Below, piece by piece: positions 53,696-62,219 of a stretch of 64,000 bases of DNA (its first letter is position 1; each line of letters starts with the position of its first letter). The position numbers were made by a program, and so were the translations under genes. Origin of the DNA: Jiella pelagia (lineage in GTDB: Bacteria > Pseudomonadota > Alphaproteobacteria > Rhizobiales > Rhizobiaceae); NCBI RefSeq assembly GCF_026898155.1, contig NZ_CP114029.1, forward strand, positions 3,948,001 through 4,012,000. Direction: 5' to 3'. Below the pieces are notes generated by a model. The model searched no databases and had not been told where the DNA came from. It saw only the letters and a list, made by a program, of their open reading frames with translations.

Positions 53696-54838
53696 ATGAA
53701 GATCGCCGAAGTTTTCATCCATGTTCTCGATCACCGGCTGGAAACGCCCTTCGAAAGCGCGTCGATGCGCTTCGACCGCCGTCAGCACTGCCTCGTCGAG
53801 ATCGTCTGCGACGACGGCACCACCGGCTGGGGGGAATGCCTCGGTCCGGCGCTGCCCAATGCCGCCGTCGTCAAGGCGTATGCGGCGCGCCTGATCGGCC
53901 GCGATCCGCTGGAGACCGAAAAGCTCTGGCAGGAACTCTACAATTTCATGCGGGACCAGGGCCAGCGCGGCCTCGCGATTACCGCGCTGTCCGGCATCGA
54001 CGTCGCTCTCTGGGACATCAAGGGCAAGCGCTTCGGCGTCTCGATCGCGACCCTTCTTGGCGGGCGCTTCCGCGACAGTGTCAAAGCCTATGCCACGGGC
54101 TCGTTCCGCAAGGACGGGGTCGATCGGATCTCCGACAACGCCGAGGAGACGGCCGGGCACGTCGCCGCCGGGTTCCACGCGGTGAAGATCAAGATCGGCT
54201 TCGATCCCGCCGAGGACCTGAAGGTCATCGCGGCGGTGCGCGAGGCGATCGGCCCGGATACAAGGCTGATGATCGACGCCAATCACGGCTACGACGTCAT
54301 CGAAGCCGTCCGCGTCGGCCAGCGGGCGGCCGAATACGATGTGGACTGGTTCGAGGAGCCGGTCATCCCCGAACAACTGGAGGCCTATCGCGCCGTTCGG
54401 GCGGGGCAGCCGATCCCCGTCGCAGGCGGCGAGACCTGGCACGGCCGCTTCGGCTTCAAGGAGCCGATCGAGACCCGCGCGATCGACATCGCCCAGCCGG
54501 ACCTCTGCGGGACGGGCGGCTTTACCGAAATGCGCCGCATCGCCGACATGGCCGCGCTTCACGGCGTGCGGCTGGTGCCGCATGTCTGGGGCACCGCCGT
54601 GCAGATCGCCGCCTCGCTGCAGTTCGTGGCCGCCTTGCCGCCGGATCCTCCCCGGCGCGAGCCGATCGAGCCGATCTTCGAGTTCGACCGGACGGCGAAC
54701 CCGTTCCGGCAGGCGATCGCCAAGGTGCCGTTCGAGCATCATGGCGGCGTCGTCCACATTCCCGACGCCCCCGGCCTCGGTCTCGAGATCGACCGGGCCG
54801 CGCTGGCGGAATTCCGCCTGAAGGAGCAGCCCGCATGA
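53696..54838 (+). CDS. gci: D-galactarolactone cycloisomerase, enolase superfamily
   Basis: A 380-residue mandelate-racemase-type enolase-superfamily enzyme that opens the aldarolactone ring to 5-keto-4-deoxyglucarate. It closely resembles Agrobacterium Gci, in my recollection: LETPFESASMRFDRR near the N-terminus, HAVKIKIGFD (KxK catalytic base region), RLMIDANHGYD and DWFEEPVIPEQLEAY metal ligands, GGETWHGRFGF, and the His of LVPHVWGTAVQIAA. It lies between kdgD and gli; its stop overlaps the gli start by four bases. Confidence 0.92.
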   Translation: MKIAEVFIHVLDHRLETPFESASMRFDRRQHCLVEIVCDDGTTGWGECLGPALPNAAVVKAYAARLIGRDPLETEKLWQELYNFMRDQGQRGLAITALSGIDVALWDIKGKRFGVSIATLLGGRFRDSVKAYATGSFRKDGVDRISDNAEETAGHVAAGFHAVKIKIGFDPAEDLKVIAAVREAIGPDTRLMIDANHGYDVIEAVRVGQRAAEYDVDWFEEPVIPEQLEAYRAVRAGQPIPVAGGETWHGRFGFKEPIETRAIDIAQPDLCGTGGFTEMRRIADMAALHGVRLVPHVWGTAVQIAASLQFVAALPPDPPRREPIEPIFEFDRTANPFRQAIAKVPFEHHGGVVHIPDAPGLGLEIDRAALAEFRLKEQPA

Positions 54839-55690
54839 TCGAGCGCACGTTCACCGGGGAGAAGCCGAAGATCCGGCTGCCGAAAGGCACGGTCGACACC
54901 CAGACCCATATGTTCCTTCCGGGTTACCCGGCCATCGATCCAGGCCCGCCTCTGCCGGAGGGGCTGCCGGGCCCGGCCGAGTACCGGCAGGTCATGGACT
55001 GGCTCGGGATCGACCGCGTGGTGATCACGCAGGGCAACGCCCACCAGCGCGACAATGAAAACCTCCTCGCCACCCTCGCCGCAATGGGATCGATCGCCCG
55101 CGGCGTCGCGGTCATCGATGCAGACACCGGTGACGCGGAACTGCAGCGCCTGCACGCGGTCGGGGTTCGAGGCTCGCGGATCATGAATCTTCCCGGCGGC
55201 GCCGTTGGCCTGGAGGCGCTGGAAGCGGTCGACGCCAGAGCCAGCGCGCTCGGCTGGGTCGTCGCCGTGCAGTTCGACGGCAGCGAGATCGCCGAGCACG
55301 AGGCGCGCCTTGCGGCGATGAAGAGCCGCATCATCATCGATCACCACGGAAAGTTCTTCGGCGGCGTGACGCCGCAATCACCTGAGATCGCCGTCCTCAA
55401 GCGTCTGATCGACAGGGGCAATTGCTGGTTCAAATTCGCCGGCGTCTACGAGAGCTCGAAGCTTGGAGCCCCCGACTACGGGGACGTCGCAGCCGTCGCG
55501 AAGGCCATGGTCGCTCATGCCAGCGAGCGCATCGTCTGGGGCACGAACTGGCCGCACAACCTCGCCAGGACGACCGAGGATTACCCCGACGACGCGGCAC
55601 TGCTCGACACCGTCGTCGGCTGGATCGACTCGCCACGAGATCGGCAGACGATTCTGGTCGAAAACCCTTGCGAGCCTCTTCGACTTTTGA
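54835..55690 (+). CDS. gli: D-galactarolactone isomerase, amidohydrolase superfamily; one frameshift
   Basis: A 284-residue TIM-barrel amidohydrolase-2 enzyme that isomerises galactaro-1,5-lactone to the 1,4-lactone, the step between Udh and Gci. Conserved features: VDTQTHMFLPGYP, QGNAHQRDNENLL, IDHHGKFFGGV and WGTNWPHNLA, the last with the terminal metal/proton residues. GAGCCTC at 55672-55678 breaks the last five codons; removing one base gives the family ending NPCELFDF and a stop at 55688-55690. The unrepaired frame ends eight bases later with unrelated residues. It is translationally coupled to gci. Confidence 0.9.
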
Positions 55691-55829
55691 TGTCGTGACT
55701 GCCAGATTGGATCGCCGGGCGAGCCATCAGGAAACAGGCGGCGGAATACCCCCTTCCTCGACGGCGCGGGCTCTGACTTGACGCAGAGGAGAAGGGCAGC
55801 GGCTGGCTGCCGCGAACCGCCCGAAGCGA

Positions 55830-56576
55830 TCAGCGCAGGACGCGGGACAGGAACTCTCGCGCCCTGGCTGTCTTCGGCGCGTGGAAGAAGTCGTCCGGCC
55901 GCCGCCGCTCCAGAATGCAGCCCTGATCCATGAAGACCACCTCGTCGGCGACGCGGCGCGCGAACCCCATTTCATGGGTGACGCAGACCATGGTCATTCC
56001 CTCGGCCGACAGATCGGCGATGACGTCGAGCACCTCGCCGATCATCTCGGGATCGAGCGACGACGTCGGCTCGTCGAAGAGCATCGCTTTCGGCCGCATG
56101 CACAGCGCCCGGGCGATCGCCACACGCTGCTGCTGGCCGCCGGAAAGCTGCCTCGGATACTTATCCGCCTGCTCGGCGATGCGAACGCGCTCCAGGTAAT
56201 GGCGGGCGAGGTCGCGCGCCTCGGACTTCGGCATCCTCAGGATCTTCGTTGGCGCGATCGTCAGGTTCTGCAGGACGGTGAGGTGCGGAAACAGGTTGAA
56301 CTGCTGGAACACCATGCCGACCTTGAGGCGCACCGCGTCGAGGCCGTGTCCCGACGGGGCCAGCGGCTCGCCGTCGACGACGATCGCGCCCTTCTGGAAT
56401 TTCTCCAGCCCGTTGATGCAGCGGATCAGCGTCGACTTGCCCGATCCGGACGGGCCGCAGACGACGATCTTGCGGCCGGCCGGCACGTCGAGGTGGATGC
56501 TGTGCAGCGCCTGGAACTGGTCGTAGAATTTTGACACGTCCCTGATGCGGATGAGAGGACCGTCGGCTTGAGTCAT
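55830..56576 (-). CDS. Polar amino acid ABC transporter ATP-binding protein
   Basis: A 248-residue ABC ATPase of the GlnQ/HisP class. Walker A is [13 protein letters not shown], the signature is [13 protein letters not shown], Walker B is [13 protein letters not shown] and the H-loop is [11 protein letters not shown]. It drives uptake with the two permeases at 57546-58899. It is the last gene of a minus-strand operon and overlaps the epimerase gene by four bases. Confidence 0.95.
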   Translation of the reverse strand: MTQADGPLIRIRDVSKFYDQFQALHSIHLDVPAGRKIVVCGPSGSGKSTLIRCINGLEKFQKGAIVVDGEPLAPSGHGLDAVRLKVGMVFQQFNLFPHLTVLQNLTIAPTKILRMPKSEARDLARHYLERVRIAEQADKYPRQLSGGQQQRVAIARALCMRPKAMLFDEPTSSLDPEMIGEVLDVIADLSAEGMTMVCVTHEMGFARRVADEVVFMDQGCILERRRPDDFFHAPKTARAREFLSRVLR

Positions 56577-57541
56577 CCGCTGGCTCGCGTCGTCGTCATG
56601 TCGAGGGACTTCAGCCAGGCCATGTGATCGGCGGCCGCCTCGGCGATCGGCCGCGTCCCGGCATGGCCGACGGCTTCCCGCAGCCGCTCGACCGCCAGCG
56701 GCGGCCGCGACGGGGGGATCCGCGAGGTGACGGTTGGGGCGTCCGGCGCGACCTCGGGAATGGCGATGCCCACGGCTGCGGCCCATTCGAGAGGCGTCGA
56801 GAGAGAGCCGGCGCCGAGATTGAACGTCTTTTTGCCGAGACCGGCCGTTTCGATGACAGCGGCGATCGCTTCGCCGGCGTCGCGGCTGTAGAGCCAGTCG
56901 GCGCGCATCTCGTTGACCAGCCGCGGCGCCGGCTGGGTTAGAATCTGGGCATGCGGGCTGAGATCGGGCCGCGCTTCGCCCGGCCGCTCCCATGGGCCGA
57001 AGATCGGCCCGAGGCGCAGGATCGTCAGGTCCAGATCGTGCAGTTCGGCCAGCCGGGTCGCAACCTCCTCGCCGGCCCGCTTGGTGATCCCGTAAAGCGT
57101 GTCCGGGCGGAGCGGCGCCGTCTCGTCGAGGGTCTCGGCCGCGCCAAAATCGGTGCGGCGCGAGCCATAGACGGCGATCGAGGAGAGCGTGACGATCCGC
57201 CGGCAGCCGGCATTCGCCGCGACTTCAAGCGTCGTCGCTGTGCCGCCGACATTGACGGCGACGATCCTTGTGGCGGCGTGCCGCTCCATCGCCTCGTTGG
57301 ATGTCAGTGCCGCAACGTGAAGAAGCGCCTCCGGCCGCTCGGCTGCGAAAACCTCTGCCAGTGTCGCGCCGTCGCAGATGTCGGCTTGCACGAAATGAGT
57401 TCTGTGGAGGGCCGGGTGGGAGCGGAATTCGGCCGGAGGGGCCGCGAGGTCGAGCAGCGCAACGTCGTGGCCGCGGGCTCCGAGCGCTTCTGCTGCGGCG
57501 AGGCCGACGAAGCCCGAACCGCCGATGATGGCGATCTTCAT
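56573..57541 (-). CDS. NAD-dependent epimerase/dehydratase family protein
   Basis: A 322-residue extended short-chain dehydrogenase. The N-terminal [20 protein letters not shown] binds NAD; the catalytic triad is visible as a serine in [10 protein letters not shown] and a Tyr/Lys pair in [15 protein letters not shown]. It is inserted between the ATPase and permease genes of an amino-acid-type ABC importer and coupled to the ATPase by an ATGA overlap, so it probably acts on the imported compound. The exact substrate is not identifiable; a sugar-like or uronate-like compound would fit the family. Confidence 0.85.
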   Translation of the reverse strand: MKIAIIGGSGFVGLAAAEALGARGHDVALLDLAAPPAEFRSHPALHRTHFVQADICDGATLAEVFAAERPEALLHVAALTSNEAMERHAATRIVAVNVGGTATTLEVAANAGCRRIVTLSSIAVYGSRRTDFGAAETLDETAPLRPDTLYGITKRAGEEVATRLAELHDLDLTILRLGPIFGPWERPGEARPDLSPHAQILTQPAPRLVNEMRADWLYSRDAGEAIAAVIETAGLGKKTFNLGAGSLSTPLEWAAAVGIAIPEVAPDAPTVTSRIPPSRPPLAVERLREAVGHAGTRPIAEAAADHMAWLKSLDMTTTRASG

Positions 57542-57545
57542 GGTG

Positions 57546-58220
57546 TCACCCCCGGGCGATGATGGCGCGTCGCTCGAGCACCGAGACCCAGCGCGAGAAC
57601 GGCCACAACAGGACGAAGAAAATCACCGCGACTGCGGTGAGCGGCGTCGGGTTGTAGGTCAGCTCCTGGGCGACGCGGGCCGAGCGCAGGAGTTCGGGCA
57701 TCGCGACGATCGAGGCGATCGACGTCGCCTTGATCAGTTCGAGCGCGTTCGAGGCGAGCGGCGCGGTGACGCGCTGGGCCGCCTGCGGCAGGATGATCCA
57801 GATCATCGCCCGGAAGAAGCCGAAGCCCAGCGCATGGGCCGCTTCGCTCTGGCCCTTGTCGATCGACATGATCCCGGCCCGGAAGATTTCGCCGAAATAG
57901 CCGGTATTGTTGAGGACGAGGGCGAGAACCACGGCGCTGAAGGCGCTCAGGCGGATGCCGAAGGCGGGCAGGCTGTAATAGATTAGGACGAGCAGGACCA
58001 GGGCGGGAAACGAGCGCAGGAGGTCGATCATCACGACAATCGCCCGGCGCATGTTGGGGCCCGCCAGCGAATAACCGACCCCGACGCTGAGGCCGCAGAG
58101 CGCGGCGAGCGGCAGGCAGACGAGGACCACCTGCACCGTCACGACCAGCCCCTGCATCAGCAGCGGCCAGACCGTCACGAGCGAGTCCCAATTGGCGAAA
58201 TTGGCGAGAAAGAGTTCCAA
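57546..58220 (-). CDS. Amino acid ABC transporter permease (HisM/GlnP type)
   Basis: A 224-residue permease with about five helices. The EAA-loop that docks to the ATPase reads EAAHALGFGFFRAMIWIILPQA. It starts 11 bases from the second permease, forming a heterodimeric channel. The N-terminus MELFLANFANWDSLVT has the usual periplasmic amphipathic helix. Confidence 0.92.
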   Translation of the reverse strand: MELFLANFANWDSLVTVWPLLMQGLVVTVQVVLVCLPLAALCGLSVGVGYSLAGPNMRRAIVVMIDLLRSFPALVLLVLIYYSLPAFGIRLSAFSAVVLALVLNNTGYFGEIFRAGIMSIDKGQSEAAHALGFGFFRAMIWIILPQAAQRVTAPLASNALELIKATSIASIVAMPELLRSARVAQELTYNPTPLTAVAVIFFVLLWPFSRWVSVLERRAIIARG

Positions 58221-58230
58221 GCGGCCGGCC

Positions 58231-58899
58231 TCAGTAGGGCGTCATGCGCCGCTCCAGATAGCGGCTGAGGGTGACGAGCGGGATGAAGAAGGCGAGATAG
58301 AGCGCCGCCGCCAGCATCAGCGGCGAGGGGTTGGCGACGATCGCCATGTAGCTTTGCGCCGCGCCCAGCGTATCATTGAGGGAGACCGCGACACCCAGCG
58401 CCGAGCCCTTGGTCACGGCGATGACGCGATTGGTGATCAGCGGCGTCGCAAGCCGCACCGCCTGCGGCAGGATGACGAGCCATAGCGTCCGCAGGGTGGG
58501 CAGGTTGAGGGCGCGGGCGGCTTCCCATTGGCCCTTTGGCAATGCGGCGATGGAGGCCGAGAAGATCTCGGCGCAGAAGGCCGACAAGACGGCGCCGAGC
58601 GCGAAGGCCGTCGCCGCGAAGGGCGACATGCGAATGCCGCCATAGGGCAGGGCGAAATAGAGAAAGATGATGATGACGAGCTGTGGCAGGGTGCGGAACA
58701 GCTCGATCCAGGCGGTGATCAGGGCGTCGACGAGACGACGTTCGAGCAGCCGCAGCAAGGCCAGCGCGAGGCCCAGGGCGACGCCGATGGCGATCACCGC
58801 CAGCGCCACCTGGACGGTCGTCGCAAAGCCGATCAGCACCGAGGGCAGGGCGCCCTCGATCACCGAAAGGTTGAAGAAGTTCTGGACCAGCTTGTCCAT
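58231..58899 (-). CDS. Amino acid ABC transporter permease (HisQ type)
   Basis: A 222-residue permease paired with its neighbour. Its EAA-loop reads WEAARALNLPTLRTLWLVILPQAV. It follows the binding-protein gene after about 80 bases, the standard order of such importers. Confidence 0.92.
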   Translation of the reverse strand: MDKLVQNFFNLSVIEGALPSVLIGFATTVQVALAVIAIGVALGLALALLRLLERRLVDALITAWIELFRTLPQLVIIIFLYFALPYGGIRMSPFAATAFALGAVLSAFCAEIFSASIAALPKGQWEAARALNLPTLRTLWLVILPQAVRLATPLITNRVIAVTKGSALGVAVSLNDTLGAAQSYMAIVANPSPLMLAAALYLAFFIPLVTLSRYLERRMTPY

Positions 58900-58980
58900 G
58901 CGCGCCCCTTGCCGCGGCCGTCATGCCGGCGGAACGACCCGATGCCGAGGCGGCCGAAGCCGCCACGGGAAGAGGTCCGA

Positions 58981-59835
58981 TCAGTCGCAGGCGAGTTCGT
59001 GCGGGGTCTCGTCGTAGCCCTTGAAGCCCGGCGCGCCATAGCCCGGATAGACGGTGAGAAGCGGGCTGTCGGCCGCCAGTTCGCCGCCATACCACTTGTC
59101 ATAGAGCCCCTTCAGCGTGCCGTCCTCCTTCATGCACTCGATCGCGCCTTCGACTTTGTCGCGATAGGCCTTGCTCTCATAGCGAAAGGCATAGCCGAAC
59201 ATGCGGCCGTCATAGTCCTCGTAGGCCAGCGTGATCGCCGGGTTCTTGCCGGCTGCGTAGGCTGCCGTCGGGATCTCGTTGATCGCGGCGAAGGCCCGCT
59301 CAGTGATCACCGCCTGCACCGAATCCGGGAAGGTCTCGTAGCGCTGGACGTCGAAGCCGTATTTCTCGGCGTTCGCCGTCGCCCATTTGTCCGAGATCGT
59401 GCCGCGGTTGACGGCGATCGACTTGCCCTGCAGCGCCTCGTAATTGGCCATCGACTCGCCCTCGCGGGTGATGAAGCCGTTGCCGGTGGCAAAGAATGGC
59501 TCGGAATAGAGCATGGTCTCGGCCCGCTCCGCCGTGATGTTGAGCGGGTTGACCGTGAACTCGATGCGGCCGGACAGAAGCGCCGCGAACAGGCCGGAGA
59601 AGTTGATGTCGACGACGTCGACGGACGGCCGGCCGATCCGCTTGGCGATCTCCGTCACCATGTCGTAGCCGAAGCCTTCCGGCCCGCCGACGCCGCGCAC
59701 CATCCATGGCGCGAGGCCGAAATCCGAGCCGACGACGAGCGGCTGATCGGCGGGATGGGCGTCTTCCTGCGCGAAGGCCGGGGCGCAAACGAGTGGCAGC
59801 AAGGCGACTGTTGCCGCGAGGAGAGAGTTCTTCAT
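58981..59835 (-). CDS. ABC transporter substrate-binding protein, amino-acid (SBP family 3) type
   Basis: A 284-residue periplasmic receptor. The signal peptide MKNSLLAATVALLPLVCAPA is cleaved after AFA. The SBP-3 fold features are LVVGSDFGLAPWMV, GFGYDMVTEIAKRIG, a ligand-contact block SGRIEFTVNPLNITAERAET and ALQGKSIAVNRGT. Cysteines near the C-terminus (IECMKEDG and ELACD) may pair. The ligand is unknown; neighbours suggest a ureide, modified amino acid or aminosugar acid. Confidence 0.92.
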   Translation of the reverse strand: MKNSLLAATVALLPLVCAPAFAQEDAHPADQPLVVGSDFGLAPWMVRGVGGPEGFGYDMVTEIAKRIGRPSVDVVDINFSGLFAALLSGRIEFTVNPLNITAERAETMLYSEPFFATGNGFITREGESMANYEALQGKSIAVNRGTISDKWATANAEKYGFDVQRYETFPDSVQAVITERAFAAINEIPTAAYAAGKNPAITLAYEDYDGRMFGYAFRYESKAYRDKVEGAIECMKEDGTLKGLYDKWYGGELAADSPLLTVYPGYGAPGFKGYDETPHELACD

Positions 59836-59891
59836 GCCGGTTCCTTTGTTCTTCCTTGGGAGGGGAGGGAGAGAGGCTTGGTTGGCTTCGG

Positions 59892-60797
59892 TCAGGTCAC
59901 GGGGGGATGCCTCGTCCGCCAGTGCCGGGCGATGGCGTCGCGCCGGCAGATCCAGACGTCGTCGTGGCGCGACGCGTAGTCGAGGAACCTTGCAAGTCCG
60001 GCGGCGCGGCCCGGATGCCCGGCGACCCGCAGATGCAGCCCGACGGACATCATCTTCGGTCGGCTGGCGCCTTCCGCCCGCAGCCAGTCGAAGGCGTCCT
60101 TCAGATTGACGAAGAAGTCCTCGGCCGTCGAAGTGCCGCCGCGGATGAACTTCGCGTCGTTGGTGACCAGCGAATAGGGGACGACGAGATGCGACATGCC
60201 GCCAACCGTCGTCCAATAGGGCAGTTCGTCGTTGTAGGCGTCGCTGTCGTAGAGAAAGCCGCCATGCTCGACGAGGAGCGCCCGCGTGTTCAGGCTCGGT
60301 CCATAGCGGCAGTACCAGCCGGCGGGCGGCGCGCCGAGATGCTGGCGGAAGGCGGCGACCGTTCTCGCGATCCGCTCTTTTTCCTCCTCGCGAGACAGGA
60401 GACGATGATGCTCCCAGCGCCAGCCATGGGCGCATGCGTCGAAATCGGCTTCCCGCAGGAAGGTGGCGATCTGCGGGTTGCGCTCCAGCGCCAGGCCGCA
60501 GGCCATCGCGGTCGCCGGCAGTCCGCGCTCGGTGAACAGCCTCGCGATGCGCCAGAAGCCGACCCGGCTGCCATATTCGAACATCGTCTCGGCCGCGAGA
60601 TTGCGCCCCGGCATCGGGTCGCCGCCGGCTTCCGTCAGGCTCGCCTCGGTGGCGGCATCGCCGTCCGGCACGGAAGGTTCGCCGCCTTCCTCGACATTGA
60701 TGACGAAATTCAGCGCCAGCTTCGCGCCGCCCGGCCATTGCGGGTCCGGCGGGTTGGCGCCGTAGCCGACAAAGTCGCGGGTTAGGTGATCGCTCAC
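59892..60797 (-). CDS. Polysaccharide deacetylase family protein, PuuE-like allantoinase
   Basis: A 301-residue NodB-fold protein that closely resembles the cofactor-independent allantoinase PuuE: TRDFVGYGANPPDPQWPGGA, VINVEEGGEPSVPDGDAATE, FEYGSRVGFWRIARLFTERG and AHGWRWEHHRLL, the last with catalytic His residues. PuuE hydrolyses allantoin; other members deacetylate chitin-like sugars, so the substrate is not certain. The start is a GTG at 60797 that overlaps the stop of the AllA-like gene (GTGA), showing tight coupling of the two enzymes. Confidence 0.87.
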   Translation of the reverse strand: MSDHLTRDFVGYGANPPDPQWPGGAKLALNFVINVEEGGEPSVPDGDAATEASLTEAGGDPMPGRNLAAETMFEYGSRVGFWRIARLFTERGLPATAMACGLALERNPQIATFLREADFDACAHGWRWEHHRLLSREEEKERIARTVAAFRQHLGAPPAGWYCRYGPSLNTRALLVEHGGFLYDSDAYNDELPYWTTVGGMSHLVVPYSLVTNDAKFIRGGTSTAEDFFVNLKDAFDWLRAEGASRPKMMSVGLHLRVAGHPGRAAGLARFLDYASRHDDVWICRRDAIARHWRTRHPPVT

Positions 60798-61351
60798 GAC
60801 GCGGCCTCCCTCGTCGCCGGCCAGCCCGCGAAGGACGGCAGCAGGATCGGCTCGTCGAGGGGGTGAAAGACGTCGTCTTTGCCGTTGGGTGCCGTGGTCA
60901 TCTGGACGAAGAACTGCGCCGGCGCATCGAGAACCAGCATGCCGGCGTGCCAGACGTTGCGCCGGTAGACGATGCCCTGGCCCGGCCCGGCCACGAAGCC
61001 GCGGGCGGTGGCGCGATCCGGCGCCCTGGTACCGTCGTCCTCGCAGACGACGACGAGAAAGCGCTGGTGGCTCAAGGGCACGAAGAGCTGGTCGGAAAAC
61101 GGATGGCGTTCGAGCCGGTCGATCCGCTCGCCGCCGCCGAGCGGCGTCTCGATCAGGGTGATCCAGGATTTCAGTTCGCCGCCGCCATCCCCGCCATGGC
61201 CGTCGAAGGCGAGGTCGAGATGGCGCCGCCTGTCGTTGCCGCGATGCTCGAGAACCAGGCCGAAGTGGGCGAAGGCCTCCTCCGTCAACGCGGCGAAGGG
61301 CAGGGGAGCGGAGGGCTGGAACTGCGACTGCTGCAAGTGGTTGTGCCTCAT
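60794..61351 (-). CDS. Ureidoglycolate lyase (AllA) family protein
   Basis: A 185-residue cupin-like enzyme of the AllA family, which splits ureidoglycolate to glyoxylate and urea. Features: RHPFSDQLFVPLSHQRFLVVV, ATARGFVAGPGQGIVYRRNV and NVWHAGMLVLDAPAQFFVQM are typical AllA segments. The ATG at 61351 is preferred over an upstream one 78 bases away that lies in the regulatory region. It is the first gene of the minus-strand operon, next to a GGTATACC dyad and a divergent GntR gene. Confidence 0.85.
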   Translation of the reverse strand: MRHNHLQQSQFQPSAPLPFAALTEEAFAHFGLVLEHRGNDRRRHLDLAFDGHGGDGGGELKSWITLIETPLGGGERIDRLERHPFSDQLFVPLSHQRFLVVVCEDDGTRAPDRATARGFVAGPGQGIVYRRNVWHAGMLVLDAPAQFFVQMTTAPNGKDDVFHPLDEPILLPSFAGWPATREAAS

Positions 61352-61363
61352 CGTATGTCGCTG

Positions 61364-61371
61364 GTATACCG
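61364..61371. promoter_or_regulatory. Candidate GntR (FCD) operator GGTATACC
   Basis: A perfect 8-base palindrome, TGGTATACCG in context, lies 13 bases upstream of the AllA-like start and about 110 bases upstream of the divergent GntR gene. FCD-type GntR regulators commonly bind ATGGTATACCA-like sites. It is probably the operator of the adjacent regulator. Confidence 0.55.
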
Positions 61372-61477
61372 CCACGATACCGATGGAACATCGGGAGTCC
61401 AGAGGTTTTTGCAAAAATCGTCGTGGCATGGGATGTCGGCGGTTCCCGCAGGCGTTTCATCGGGACAGAAGGGCGGA

Positions 61478-62143
61478 ATGGCACAGGCAACGCACCAGTC
61501 GGAGGACCGGCAGAATCTGTCGGAACAGGCCTATCAATACGTCCGGAGCCTGATCCTCGCCGGCGAGCTGGCGCCCGGCACGATCTTCACCGAGCGCAAG
61601 CTCGCCGAACAGGTGAACGGTTCGCGCACGCCGCTGCGCACGGCGATCACCCGGCTGACCGGGGAAGGACTGGTCGAGCGGCTGTCGAACGGCACGCTGG
61701 TGATCCGCGAGGTGCCGCTGGACGAATTGCTGCAGATCATGGTGATCCGCCGGCTTCTGGAAAGCGAAGGCGCGGCCCAGGCGGCGCGGCGGGCGGCGCC
61801 AGGGGCGACGAGCGAGCTGATCGCTGCGACCCACCGCATCATCGCCGATCCGGCGACGGAGCTGGAGCCGTTCTGGGCCTATGACGACAGCTTCCACCTG
61901 TTCGTCGCCAATGCCAGCGGCATGCCGCTGCTCGCCTCGATGATCAAGGGCGTGCGCGAGAAGGCGCGGATGTGTCACGTCGTGCGCATGGAGCGAAACT
62001 TCGCCGACCAGGCGCGGGAGCATCTCGCCGTCCTCGAAGCCATCGCGGCGGGCGATCCGGACCGCGCCCGCGCCGCGATGACCGAGCACACCGACCGGGT
62101 GCGGGACCGCTTCCTGCGCTGGTACAGCGGTACACCGGCCTGA
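61478..62143 (+). CDS. GntR family (FCD) transcriptional regulator
   Basis: A 221-residue regulator. The helix-turn-helix segment is APGTIFTERKLAEQVNGSRTPLRTAI (split over residues about 37-62) followed by LTGEGLVERLSNGTLVI; the C-terminal FCD domain shows RRLLESEGAAQAAR and DDSFHLFVANASG with the metal-binding His. It is divergent from the AllA-PuuE-ABC operon and most likely controls it. A GGGCGGA ribosome-binding site precedes the ATG. Confidence 0.88.
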   Translation: MAQATHQSEDRQNLSEQAYQYVRSLILAGELAPGTIFTERKLAEQVNGSRTPLRTAITRLTGEGLVERLSNGTLVIREVPLDELLQIMVIRRLLESEGAAQAARRAAPGATSELIAATHRIIADPATELEPFWAYDDSFHLFVANASGMPLLASMIKGVREKARMCHVVRMERNFADQAREHLAVLEAIAAGDPDRARAAMTEHTDRVRDRFLRWYSGTPA

Positions 62144-62219
62144 GGTCCGCATCCCTTCGCTGGTGAAAAAAGGTCTTCGACATACGGGGTGAAACCCCGC
62201 CTGCCGCTGCAGAAATCCC

